A stretch of DNA of 64,000 nucleotides from Cytobacillus sp. NCCP-133 (GTDB lineage: Bacteria > Bacillota > Bacilli > Bacillales > Cytobacillaceae): assembly GCF_026011715.1 (NCBI RefSeq), contig NZ_BRVM01000003.1, forward strand, positions 127,297 through 191,296, written 5' to 3'. Both the position numbers and the translations under genes were made by a program. Positions 45,297 to 53,283 of the stretch are shown one piece after another. The notes beneath the pieces were generated by a model. The model saw only the letters and a list, made by a program, of their open reading frames with translations, was not told the DNA's origin and did not search any database. Positions within the stretch are counted from its first letter, which is position 1. Each line of letters starts with the position of its first letter.

Positions 45297-45458
45297 AGGT
45301 AACACCTCCTAATTAAAAGGTTTGGCCCGGCTTATAATGAAAGCTGATTATAAACGCACCTCTTTGGCTATAAACCCTGCGAGCCTCCAGCTTAGTACAA
45401 ACTAAATTGGACTGAAGCAACGTGAAGCTTAACCGCTGTCCTCTTCAAACTGGGGATC

Positions 45459-45689
45459 TCACCCTCCGCTTACTGGCGGTATAAAAGCAACTGTGTCTCC
45501 GTCCTTAATCACTTCATCATCTGAAGCAAACTCTTCATTCAAAGCCGCCATGACACTGTCCAGCTTTAATGCGTATTCTTCTGATAGCAGTTGCTTCAGC
45601 TCGGCAATGGTCTTGCCGCCCGCATCCTTTGTCACTGACTCTTCACCAACACGGTCCCTTAAATGGGCAAAAAATATAATTTTATTCAT
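45459..45689 (-). CDS. moaD: Molybdopterin synthase sulfur carrier subunit MoaD
   Basis: A 76-residue ubiquitin-fold protein ending in the required Gly-Gly (FIPPVSGG), which carries thiocarboxylate sulfur for dithiolene formation. It overlaps the moaE 3-prime end by 8 nt, so translation is coupled. It lies upstream of moeB on the same strand. Confidence 0.95.
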   Translation of the reverse strand: MNKIIFFAHLRDRVGEESVTKDAGGKTIAELKQLLSEEYALKLDSVMAALNEEFASDDEVIKDGDTVAFIPPVSGG

Positions 45690-46146
45690 TTAACTCCTTC
45701 GCCTCCGGTTTCCCTTTTGGATAAGCCACTGTCTCAAGCTGGTTGCCGATCCATTCTTCACCGTCTTCCCAATGTTCCTTTTTCCAAATCGGCACAATCT
45801 CTTTAATTCTCTCAATGGCATATCGGTTTGCTTCATAAGCATCTGCACGATGCGGGGTAGAAACCGCTATTACCACTGCAACGTCTGTAATGTCCAGCTT
45901 GCCTGTACGATGTGTAATCGCCACTTCTGCACCGTCCCAGCGCTCCTTTATTTCTTTTCCGATTTGCTCAAGTTTTTTGACAGCCATCGACTCATACGCC
46001 TCGTAAATTAAGTAAAGCGTTTTTTTGCCCTGCGTGAGCTCACGGACAGTTCCAATAAAGGTTGTGATGGCTCCCGCTTCCCGCTGCACCACTTTATCTA
46101 TAACACTTTGAATATCAATTGGATCTTTTGAAATCTCAAAATTCAT
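45682..46146 (-). CDS. moaE: Molybdopterin synthase catalytic subunit MoaE
   Basis: This subunit pairs with MoaD to convert cyclic pyranopterin monophosphate to molybdopterin. The 154 residues include FIGTVRELTQGKK, HRTGKLDITD and the catalytic Lys region PIWKKEHWEDGEEWI. GAGGTGAT precedes the ATG. A run of 15 As (T on the coding strand) lies 18 nt upstream of the start. Confidence 0.96.
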   Translation of the reverse strand: MNFEISKDPIDIQSVIDKVVQREAGAITTFIGTVRELTQGKKTLYLIYEAYESMAVKKLEQIGKEIKERWDGAEVAITHRTGKLDITDVAVVIAVSTPHRADAYEANRYAIERIKEIVPIWKKEHWEDGEEWIGNQLETVAYPKGKPEAKELNE

Positions 46147-46163
46147 GGGATCACCTCATTTAT

Positions 46164-46178
46164 AAAAAAAAAAAAAAA
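46164..46178 (-). other. 15-nt homopolymer upstream of moaE
   Basis: Fifteen consecutive A on the plus strand (T in the moaE transcript). It lies between mobA and moaE. Possible sources of length variation, transcript slippage or weak termination. Confidence 0.5.
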
Positions 46179-46241
46179 CTCTTCTAGCCTTATTTGTTTC
46201 ATTTTGACATAACCTGTGCCGAAAGTGAAATGGCTGATTGC

Positions 46242-46853
46242 TTAATTTGATTTTCCTTCCTCTTCAGCTGCCATTTTTAGTGCCTGCTGGTACTCATCCG
46301 GATAATTCATATTAAAAAAATAGGCATCATCGGCTATAAAACCTCTTTTCTTCAGCTCTTCATCCCTTAATATGGCGGTGTCTATTTTATTTAAAAACTC
46401 ACGGATTCTTAATTGATTATTCCTCAAAGCATGTTCAGCCGCTCCTTTCGCATCCTTTCGGTATGCTGCAAAAAGGGGGTGAAGACGGCCTTGCATTTCG
46501 GGTACCGCAGCCTGATGGCTATTCAGAGCTTCAAGAAGGATTTCCCCTAATTCCACAGATATGAAAGGCATATCACAGGCAACAATCAGATTTTTTTTGG
46601 TTGATGATGCTGACAGCCCTGATTGGATTCCTGCAAGCGGGCCTTTTTCTTTCCATTGATCGCTGACTACTGGAAGCCCAAGAAACCGGTATTCTTCCTG
46701 CTTATTTGCAACAACTATCACCTGTGCTGTATAAGAAGCCAATGAATCTGCAATGCGTTCAATCACCGTTTTGCCGTCAATTTTTAGAAGGGCCTTATTC
46801 CTGCCCATTCGGCTGGAATGCCCTCCTGCCAAAATAATGCCTGTTGTACCCAT
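46242..46853 (-). CDS. mobA: Molybdenum cofactor guanylyltransferase MobA
   Basis: This enzyme attaches GMP to molybdopterin to give the guanine dinucleotide cofactor. The 203 residues have the nucleotidyl-transferase signature GIILAGGHSSRMGRNKALL, then VACDMPFIS with the metal-binding Asp. AGGTGAAG precedes the ATG; a 13-codon extension was rejected. It is the first gene of the mobA-moaE-moaD-moeB run. moaA, moaC, moeA and mobB are not in this window. Confidence 0.94.
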   Translation of the reverse strand: MGTTGIILAGGHSSRMGRNKALLKIDGKTVIERIADSLASYTAQVIVVANKQEEYRFLGLPVVSDQWKEKGPLAGIQSGLSASSTKKNLIVACDMPFISVELGEILLEALNSHQAAVPEMQGRLHPLFAAYRKDAKGAAEHALRNNQLRIREFLNKIDTAILRDEELKKRGFIADDAYFFNMNYPDEYQQALKMAAEEEGKSN

Positions 46854-47224
46854 ATTCTTCACCTGACTTTGTGTGATGTGGAACAGCGACATTCTATCCT
46901 GATCGTTTTATTTTACCATCTAATCCATTGTGTTTCTTTGATAAAGACTTGCCGGCTTCAACGGGTATGGCAGAATTGTGTCGAGACAAATTGTCCAAAC
47001 TGCCAGAGGTAGCACTCAAATTACCCCTTCATCCAAACAGTCAGGGGAATCGGGTATAAATTTGCCGTTTCCTGAAGAAACTTTACATATGCCTTTGCAG
47101 ATTGTCTGCAGAAAGCCGGCTCAGCCCTTTTTTGAGCCGGCTTTTCTGTTTTTCTGCTTAGAATAAAGCTTAATTGAGCGTGTTTCTCTCATTTTAGACT
47201 GTATTTTTCCGGCCAGAAATTTTT
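46854..47224. other. Gap between mobA and pdxK with orphan terminator
   Basis: No supported gene. A TGGCAG...CTGCCA inverted repeat surrounds a short palindrome (GACAAATTGTC) near 46982, and a strong terminator follows at 47110. This could be a leader or small RNA on the plus strand, but no convincing promoter was found. Confidence 0.35.
47110..47146 (+). terminator. Orphan terminator upstream of pdxK
   Basis: AAAGCCGGCTCA / TGAGCCGGCTTTT with TTTTCTGTTTTTC following on the plus strand. It lies 280 bp before pdxK, and no plus-strand gene ends here. Confidence 0.75.
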
Positions 47225-47315
47225 TTATGTGCGTTCACATGCATTTATGTGCGGATTGCCCTAATATGTGTGCCGATAACATTTTTTCTGAGGATAGCCA
47301 TTATTTATATGCGGA
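47225..47315 (+). repeat. Phased array, TTATGTGCGGAT core, five units
   Basis: Units start at 47225 (TTATGTGCG), 47245 (TTATGTGCGGAT), 47264 (ATATGTGTGCCGAT), 47285 (TTTCTGAGGAT) and 47305 (TTATATGCGGA), with steps 20, 19, 21, 20. It lies just upstream of pdxK. Confidence 0.75.
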
Positions 47316-47425
47316 CAACTTAATGCCAGAAATCATCTAATCGGTCCGTTTTAGTTTTTACCTTTTGCCATTATTGATATAATTAGAAAAACATATCCAG
47401 CAGAACTTCAAGGAGGAATTTGGAC

Positions 47426-48253
47426 ATGACTATGAAAAAAGTTCTAACAATCGCAGGTTCAGATACGAGCGGCGGCGCCGGGATTCAGGCTGACCTTAAG
47501 ACATTCCAGGAGCTTGGCGTTTATGGAATGACTGCTTTGACAACGATTGTTACAATGGATCCTAAAAATAACTGGAGCCACAATGTTTTTCCGATTGCCA
47601 ATGAAACATTGGAGACACAGCTTGAGACCATCCTATCAGTCGGCATTGATGCCATGAAAACAGGAATGCTCGGTTCAGAAGAAGTAATCAAGATTGCGGC
47701 TAATACAATCAAAGAAAATAACCTGGACCGTGTAGTTATTGACCCGGTAATGGTATGCAAAGGCGAAGACGAACCGATCCATCCTGAACTGAATGAAGCA
47801 TTGAGAGACCTGCTTGTACCTCTTGCCACTGTGGTAACACCTAACCTGTTTGAAGCATGGCAGCTGGCTAAAACAGGTCCAATCCGAACCGTTGAGGACA
47901 TGAAGGAAGCAGCGGTTAAAATCCATGAACTTGGTGCGAAGTACGTCCTAATCAAAGGCGGAAGCAAACTAAACCACGAAAAAGCAGTTGACCTGCTTTA
48001 TGATGGACAAGAGTTCACTTTATACGAAAGCGAGCGCGTTGAAACTACTTATACACATGGCGCAGGCTGCACATACTCTTCAGCCATTACTGCAGAACTC
48101 GCAAAAGGCAAGCCTGTAAAAGAAGCTGTTCAAACAGCCAAGTATTTCATCACAGCAGCCATTAACCATGGCTTCCAATTAAACGAGTATGTCGGCCCTA
48201 CAATGCCAGGTGCATACCGCAAATACGGAGCCGGACGTTTGGAATCAGAATAA
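47426..48253 (+). CDS. pdxK: Pyridoxal/pyridoxine/HMP kinase PdxK
   Basis: A ribokinase-family kinase of the ThiD-like pyridoxal kinase type, phosphorylating vitamin B6 vitamers. The 275 residues show TIAGSDTSGGAGIQADLKTFQ, VIDPVMVCKGE (with the lid Cys) and the anion-hole THGAGCTYSSA. The MVCKG form matches B. subtilis PdxK (YwdB) more than ThiD. The second in-frame start (ATG, GGAGG nine nucleotides upstream) is used. Confidence 0.9.
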   Translation: MTMKKVLTIAGSDTSGGAGIQADLKTFQELGVYGMTALTTIVTMDPKNNWSHNVFPIANETLETQLETILSVGIDAMKTGMLGSEEVIKIAANTIKENNLDRVVIDPVMVCKGEDEPIHPELNEALRDLLVPLATVVTPNLFEAWQLAKTGPIRTVEDMKEAAVKIHELGAKYVLIKGGSKLNHEKAVDLLYDGQEFTLYESERVETTYTHGAGCTYSSAITAELAKGKPVKEAVQTAKYFITAAINHGFQLNEYVGPTMPGAYRKYGAGRLESE

Positions 48254-48260
48254 GATTTGA

Positions 48261-48287
48261 AACAGAGTCCATGGGCTCTGTTTTTTT
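48261..48287 (+). terminator. Terminator after pdxK
   Basis: AACAGAG-TCCATGG-CTCTGTT with seven Ts following. Confidence 0.88.
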
Positions 48288-48459
48288 GCATAGATTGGTA
48301 TAAGTTTTATTCATCCACTTCCATTTTCTTTAAGCTCCTTTTTCGCTTTTCAATCTCTTTTTTAGTAAGATAAAATTACTATCTGCCACTTTCAGGCTGA
48401 GAAGATTTTAAACATGAAAAGAACTATATATGAACATACGGTGAAAGGGGGATTATGGA

Positions 48460-48807
48460 GTGGAACCAGCAGTGAAAGAAACCGTACAAAAAGAAATTGA
48501 CCGTTTGGCCAATAAAGAGGTCTATATTCATTTGGAAACAACCAATGGGGCATATGCATCCCATTTTGATGAAAGCTTCTTTTCTTCAGGAGCCTATATC
48601 CGCAATGCAAAATTGATCTATGAACATGGCAAATTCACAGGAAAAGGTCCTTATCGGGTCGGACTAAAAATGAACTTTGGCTGGGTTTATGCTGAAGGAA
48701 TTACACATTTTGAAGTGGATGAAACAGGAAGGCTCCTTTTAGCTGGACATGATTTTAGCGGGAAGCTTGCCGTTGCACTGCAGATCAGTGAAACGCCTTT
48801 TGAATAG
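48460..48807 (+). CDS. yojF: YojF family protein (DUF1806)
   Basis: A 115-residue cytosolic protein of the YojF/DUF1806 family, always paired with the bacillithiol deacetylase gene. Typical strands: VYIHLETTNGAYAS, GAYIRNAKLIYEHGKFTGKGPYRVGLK split across a beta sandwich, and GWVYAEGITH. The GTG start has GGGGG upstream. Role in bacillithiol metabolism is inferred from the conserved pairing only. Confidence 0.9.
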   Translation: MEPAVKETVQKEIDRLANKEVYIHLETTNGAYASHFDESFFSSGAYIRNAKLIYEHGKFTGKGPYRVGLKMNFGWVYAEGITHFEVDETGRLLLAGHDFSGKLAVALQISETPFE

Positions 48808-48894
48808 AGAAGCGGCAGGAACCTTATCAGGAACAGCTGCGGCTTAATAGCAAGAACAAGAATGCTTGAACAATTTGAAAGGAGCAAAACCAAA

Positions 48895-49560
48895 ATGGAA
48901 AAGGAAAGACATGTACTCGTGATCTTCCCCCACCCGGATGATGAAGCATTTGGGGTTTCAGGAACGATTTCCTTACATATTGATAACGGAACACCTGTCA
49001 CCTATGCTTGCCTGACACTCGGTGAAATGGGACGGAATATGGGCAATCCTCCTTTTGCGAACAGGGAAACATTGCCGAAGATTCGCAGAAAAGAACTGGA
49101 AGCTGCAGCGAAAGTGCTGGGCATCCAGGATTTAAGAATGCTTGGTTACCGTGATAAAACGGTTGAATTTGAAGATGAAGAACTGCTGGCCAACAGGCTG
49201 GGGACCACTATAGGCGAAGTGAACCCGTCGCTGATCATCACATTTTATCCGGGATATGCCGTTCACCCCGACCATGATGCAACTGGCGCAGCAGTTACCA
49301 GAGCTGTCAAAGAGCTTCCTGCAGACAAAAGACCTAAGGTACATTGCGTGGCATTCTCGAATAACTGCGAAGAGGAAATTGGCCAGGCCGATATAGTCAA
49401 TGATGTCAGTACGGTCGCTGACCGGAAAATAGCTGCTATTAAGGCACATACTTCCCAGACCCAGCTAATGGCTGCCAATATGGAAGAAAGCCTTAAAAAT
49501 CAAGAACCTGAGGTGATGGCAAGGATTTACAATGAACGTTTTTGGACATATAAATTCTAG
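48895..49560 (+). CDS. bshB2: Bacillithiol biosynthesis deacetylase BshB2
   Basis: This zinc LmbE/PIG-L deacetylase removes acetyl from GlcNAc-malate in bacillithiol synthesis. The 221 residues have FPHPDDEAFGVSG (metal ligands HPDDE) and the distal His in YAVHPDHDATG. AAAGGAGC precedes the ATG. It follows yojF by 87 bp, as in B. subtilis yojF-yojG. Confidence 0.94.
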   Translation: MEKERHVLVIFPHPDDEAFGVSGTISLHIDNGTPVTYACLTLGEMGRNMGNPPFANRETLPKIRRKELEAAAKVLGIQDLRMLGYRDKTVEFEDEELLANRLGTTIGEVNPSLIITFYPGYAVHPDHDATGAAVTRAVKELPADKRPKVHCVAFSNNCEEEIGQADIVNDVSTVADRKIAAIKAHTSQTQLMAANMEESLKNQEPEVMARIYNERFWTYKF

Positions 49561-49591
49561 CAAATATCGTTATATAAGATTGCAAAAAACA

Positions 49592-49635
49592 AATAGAAAA
49601 GGGGGCCTTTCAACTGAAAGTCTCCCTTTTCTATT
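49592..49635. terminator. Bidirectional terminator after bshB2
   Basis: AATAGAAAAGGG.G / C.CCCTTTTCTATT between convergent bshB2 and the SRPBCC gene; it includes the latter's stop. Confidence 0.85.
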
Positions 49636-50068
49636 ATTTCTCCATCATTTCCTTCAAATACTGAAGCTGGCCTCCATCTTCCTGCTTCACAATATTTACG
49701 ATAAAGCGCTTCGTTAATCTTGCGACTAGACCGCTTGTTTGGACATTTGCTTGCATCTCCACCTGCGTTCCCTCTTCTATTTGGTGAAAATCATATTTAT
49801 ATTCCGTTATCAGTCCATTGGCATTGCTGCGGGTTGTATACGTTCTATCTTTTTCAAAATCAATGATTTCAATATCAGCGTTAATTTTTTTGCCCCTAAT
49901 CATCCGGGTTTCCAAAAATCTGGTCCCTTTCCCGATTTCACCTTTAGTCTGCTTCTCTACTTTTAGGACATAGGGCATGAGTTCAGGAACATTTTCCATC
50001 TTAACCATATAGTCAAATACTTCATGTACAGGTTTATTGATGATCTCACTGGAACGAAAATCAGCCAT
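49634..50068 (-). CDS. SRPBCC (START-like) family protein
   Basis: A 144-residue protein with the SRPBCC/polyketide-cyclase-like ligand-binding fold: INKPVHEVFDYMVKMENVPEL at the start and a C-terminal helix (LVARLTKRFIVNIVKQ). Such proteins bind hydrophobic ligands; no specific partner can be named. GAGGTG precedes the ATG. Single gene, with a bidirectional terminator at its 3-prime end. Confidence 0.82.
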   Translation of the reverse strand: MADFRSSEIINKPVHEVFDYMVKMENVPELMPYVLKVEKQTKGEIGKGTRFLETRMIRGKKINADIEIIDFEKDRTYTTRSNANGLITEYKYDFHQIEEGTQVEMQANVQTSGLVARLTKRFIVNIVKQEDGGQLQYLKEMMEK

Positions 50069-50167
50069 GCTTTACACCTCAGAATAATAGAGTCTATAAA
50101 TTCATTATATAACAAAGACTCTGAACTGACTAACGCCCGAGTGGTCAATGTCCTGATAAATCCCCTG

Positions 50168-50908
50168 CTATAATCTCTGATGGAAATGAGAACAAAATCT
50201 GCACCAATCCACGATCACAATTTTTCTATTGGTGATTTCAATGATTCCTTCTTTCTTTAGCCTCGAAAAAACACGGCTTACACTTTCTCGGGATGTTCCT
50301 ACTAAAGTGGAAAACTCCTGTACGGTGATTGGAAGCTCGATATGCATTCGATTACAATGATTCGCTCCGAATTTTTCAGCAAGCCGCTCCAAAGTTTTAA
50401 TCGTTTTGGTATAAACATCTAAAAGAGCAATGTCTCTTAAAATCGAAGTCATATCCCTCAGGGATTCACTCATATAGCGGATAATCTGAACGGCCATCTC
50501 TGGGGAATACATTAACTCCTTTTCCAGGTCATCGGTGTTTAAGAAATAAATTTGCCCATTTTGGACCATTGTGCCTGTTGCCGGATAGGTGTGGCCCGTT
50601 TGATTAAAAAGGTTGGCTTCTGCGAAAATTTCTCCCTTTTTCTTAATGCAGACAATAATTTCATTGCCTTGTTCATCTTGCTTGGTCAGCTTTACAATGC
50701 CCGAGTGTACAAAATAAACGCCTTTGGCTACCTCATATTCAGACATGATTCGATCGCCTTTATCGTACGTCTTTTTAATGATGCGCTGATCGATTAGCTG
50801 TATCGATTCACTGGGAAGGTCCTTAAAGATTTCAATTTTGCTTAAAAACTCATCAATAAGCGGCTGCTTGGAAGGCATCCCCAGATTGTCCCTCATTTCA
50901 AAATCCAT
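50168..50908 (-). CDS. Crp/Fnr family transcription regulator
   Basis: The 246 residues have an N-terminal cyclic-nucleotide-type sensor domain (about 25-140) and a C-terminal winged HTH (about 194-223) with the Fnr-like recognition helix TSRESVSRVFSRL. Cysteines occur at about 87, 185, 236 and 239. The C-terminal pair CRFC followed by HFH recalls the C-terminal cluster ligands of Bacillus Fnr but with fewer Cys. An Fnr-box-like palindrome lies 66 bp upstream, suggesting autoregulation. I start at the ATG six nucleotides after GGGGG; two ATGs nearby are possible. Confidence 0.85.
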   Translation of the reverse strand: MDFEMRDNLGMPSKQPLIDEFLSKIEIFKDLPSESIQLIDQRIIKKTYDKGDRIMSEYEVAKGVYFVHSGIVKLTKQDEQGNEIIVCIKKKGEIFAEANLFNQTGHTYPATGTMVQNGQIYFLNTDDLEKELMYSPEMAVQIIRYMSESLRDMTSILRDIALLDVYTKTIKTLERLAEKFGANHCNRMHIELPITVQEFSTLVGTSRESVSRVFSRLKKEGIIEITNRKIVIVDWCRFCSHFHQRL

Positions 50909-50973
50909 CCTCATCCCCCGCTTCCATATTGCCATACTTAAAGATTATTTTAGCGAAGCAGCCTTTGACGGAA

Positions 50974-50989
50974 AGTGATATATCTCACA
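50974..50989. promoter_or_regulatory. Fnr/Crp-type box upstream of the regulator gene
   Basis: AGTGATATATCTCACA fits TGTGA-N6-TCACA with one mismatch, the site recognised by Bacillus Fnr and by Crp relatives. Confidence 0.55.
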
Positions 50990-51058
50990 AAAAAAGGAAA
51001 GGACACCCTCTAATTTTCCATTTTCTTCTCATAATACGTCGAGAATGTAAGTGATTAC

Positions 51059-51073
51059 TCACTTTATAAGTGA
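51059..51073. promoter_or_regulatory. Second palindrome TCACTT-TAT-AAGTGA
   Basis: A perfect 15-bp palindrome in the same gap. Several GTGA/TCAC half-sites follow to 51110. The gap between the regulator and sugar dehydrogenase genes (50909-51221) holds no gene. Confidence 0.45.
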
Positions 51074-51221
51074 AAGTGTATATTTCACGATTACTTGTGA
51101 GTGAATTAAGTTCAGCTAATATAGAAGATGCATCTGAGGCACTGAGGAATTTAAATGGGATATATTTTATAAAGACCTGCTGATATTACTGGGCTTTTGC
51201 ATGGTCTTTCACCTAAAGACT

Positions 51222-51248
51222 AAAGCCTGGCATGCAGCCAGGCTTTTT
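51222..51248 (-). terminator. Terminator after the sugar dehydrogenase gene
   Basis: AAAGCCTGG / CCAGGCTTT hairpin at the 3-prime end of the gene on the minus strand. Confidence 0.75.
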
Positions 51249-52332
51249 AACTATCAGTTAATGAAATTTTATAAAGCTTGTCATCCTTATCCAGCGGATT
51301 TCCGCGGCCATCTGTATTATTGCTGATAAAATAAAGGTTTTCTCCTTCAATAAAGATATCCCGGATTCTGCCTAAATTCGAAACAAGCTTCCTCATTTTT
51401 TTCGCTTCCAAGTCAAACTCCAACACAGCATTTCCTCTTAAGGCAGCGGTGTATAGCTTGCCGTCATGGTAAGCCATTCCAGAAGGTGCCCAAGTTTCGT
51501 TTTCTCCTGAAATAAACAAGGGGGATTGCATGTTATCTTCCGTTTCGGTGCCCTTTATAACAGGCCAGCCATAATTCTTTCCCGCCATAATCTTATTGAT
51601 TTCGTCATTTGCCGAAGGACCATGTTCACTTTCATATAAAATCCCATCATCTGACCAGGCAAGCCCCTGAGGATTGCGGTGGCCATAACTATAGACCAAT
51701 GAATCAGGGAAAGGATTATCTGAAGGTATGGTCCCATCGAGATTCATTCTTAGTATTTTTCCTCCCAGGGAATGGAGGTCCTGGGCAATTTCAGGGTTCG
51801 CGGCAGCATCGCCTGTGGTGGCATAAAGCTTGCCATCCGGGCCAATTTCCAGCCTGCCACCATGATGGTATTGGCCGCTCGGAATATTATCCAGCAAGAC
51901 GCTCTCTTCTCTCCATACTCGATCCTGAAGCTGGAGGATGACAATGCGGTTAAACTGGCCTGTACTGTTTTCATAGGTGTAATAAGCATATGCCTTATTT
52001 GATTTGGAAAAATCAGGTGTGAGCACAAATCCAAGCAAACCGGCTTCAGCGGCGGTTGAAAGCTTTTTTTCCAGCTTAGCCTTTTGGCGTTCCTTCTGTC
52101 CATCTTGAACCTTTACAATGCTTCCCTGTCTTTCCGCCATATAAAAGGTATCTCCCGTTTTGGCAATAGACCAGGGAATATCCAGCTCATCAGCAAGGAT
52201 TTCCGGTTCTGTACCGGAAGGAAGACTTGCCTCCAGTTCCTCACCTTGCTCCTCACTACTCTTTTCCCCGGCATTTGAGCATCCGGAAATCAAAATAAAA
52301 GCAAGCAGCCATACACCCAACAGCTTTTTCAT
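51247..52332 (-). CDS. PQQ-type glucose/sorbosone dehydrogenase lipoprotein
   Basis: A 361-residue secreted lipoprotein: signal peptide MKKLLGVWLLAFILISGC with a lipobox LISGC (Cys 18), then an acidic linker and a six-bladed soluble-GDH-type beta-propeller (about 40-360). Conserved pieces include HHGGRLEIGPDG, YSYGHRNPQGLAW, YESEHGPSANDEIN and NYGWPVIKG. It would oxidise sugars on the outer face of the membrane if PQQ is available. Many Gram-positive homologues have no proven substrate. Confidence 0.9.
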   Translation of the reverse strand: MKKLLGVWLLAFILISGCSNAGEKSSEEQGEELEASLPSGTEPEILADELDIPWSIAKTGDTFYMAERQGSIVKVQDGQKERQKAKLEKKLSTAAEAGLLGFVLTPDFSKSNKAYAYYTYENSTGQFNRIVILQLQDRVWREESVLLDNIPSGQYHHGGRLEIGPDGKLYATTGDAAANPEIAQDLHSLGGKILRMNLDGTIPSDNPFPDSLVYSYGHRNPQGLAWSDDGILYESEHGPSANDEINKIMAGKNYGWPVIKGTETEDNMQSPLFISGENETWAPSGMAYHDGKLYTAALRGNAVLEFDLEAKKMRKLVSNLGRIRDIFIEGENLYFISNNTDGRGNPLDKDDKLYKISLTDS

Positions 52333-52356
52333 CCAGCTCTCATCCTCCTCTAGGAT

Positions 52357-53214
52357 CTACTTCAATACTTCCCAAATCGCCTTGCCTACACCGCTTTCTT
52401 CATTTGCGGACGTTACGGCATCACATTGTGCCTTGATGATTTCATCGGCATTTCCCATGGCGACTGATCTTCCAGCCCTTTTAAACATGGACAAATCATT
52501 ATAATTGTCGCCAATTGCCATTGTTTCTAGAAGTGATATTCCTTTTTCTTTTACAAAAGCCTCAAGAGCAATTCCCTTTTGGGCATTTATACTAGTCAGC
52601 TCCAGGTTCTCATCGCCTGATGAACTCACCGCCATGCCTTCGAGCTTTAGCAAGTCGTCTTTTGCGGCAGCAAGAAAGTCAGGTTCAAACGAGAAAGCCA
52701 GCAGCTTATAAATTTGGTGCTCTTCGCTGTTAAATAGCTCATCATAGCTGTTCACTTTATGGACCAGCCCTTTCTTAAAACGTTCTTCTGCGGCTTTTGT
52801 AACCTCATCAATATCTGCTTCAGGATTTCCGCTTAAAAAGATATCAACAATGATGGAGACGCCACGGTCTTCATCGACTGTATAGGTGCCCTGGTTTGTG
52901 TATACTTCAAAATAAACATTATTATCCACAAGGATTAAGGCGGCTTTTATAGCCAACTCCTTTTCGAGCGGATTCGAAGATACGACTTTGCCATCCTCAG
53001 CCCTTATCTCCGCACCATTCGCACATATGATAGGGCATGAAATGCCGGCTTCCTCCAGGACAAAACTTGCTTCAAAGTAGGAGCGTCCGGTTGCAATCAC
53101 AACTTCTACCCCTTTTTCCTGCGCTGCTTTGATCGCTTTAATATTCTCAGCCGTAATTTTCTGCGTCGCTGTTAAAAGTGTTCCATCCATATCGCTGGCA
53201 ATGCATCTAATCAT
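52357..53214 (-). CDS. Cof-type HAD-IIB hydrolase
   Basis: A cytosolic haloacid-dehalogenase-superfamily phosphatase of 285 residues. HAD motifs: DMDGTLL at about 8-14, VIATGR, and GDNYNDLSMF near residue 240; the large cap between them is type IIB. Cof-type enzymes dephosphorylate sugar phosphates, flavin or PLP; this one's substrate cannot be assigned. AAGGTGAGAG precedes the ATG. Confidence 0.9.
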   Translation of the reverse strand: MIRCIASDMDGTLLTATQKITAENIKAIKAAQEKGVEVVIATGRSYFEASFVLEEAGISCPIICANGAEIRAEDGKVVSSNPLEKELAIKAALILVDNNVYFEVYTNQGTYTVDEDRGVSIIVDIFLSGNPEADIDEVTKAAEERFKKGLVHKVNSYDELFNSEEHQIYKLLAFSFEPDFLAAAKDDLLKLEGMAVSSSGDENLELTSINAQKGIALEAFVKEKGISLLETMAIGDNYNDLSMFKRAGRSVAMGNADEIIKAQCDAVTSANEESGVGKAIWEVLK

Positions 53215-53283
53215 GTTCTCTCACCTTCCGGCCCAGTATTTTTTCTGAATAATTTATTTTGCCATTTTAACATGTTCTTTGTG

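Noticed and set aside
46854-47109. Possible riboswitch (TPP, Moco or preQ1) before mobA or pdxK
   Set aside because: I looked for the conserved cores of these classes and could not match any; only generic inverted repeats are present.
46978-47166. 62-codon plus-strand frame between mobA and pdxK
   Set aside because: No ribosome site, low-complexity composition, and it runs through the terminator hairpin at 47110.
52922-52930. Perfect DnaA box TTATCCACA
   Set aside because: It is a single copy inside the HAD phosphatase coding sequence with no cluster of boxes or AT-rich unwinding region, so it is not an origin; a single 9-mer occurs by chance.
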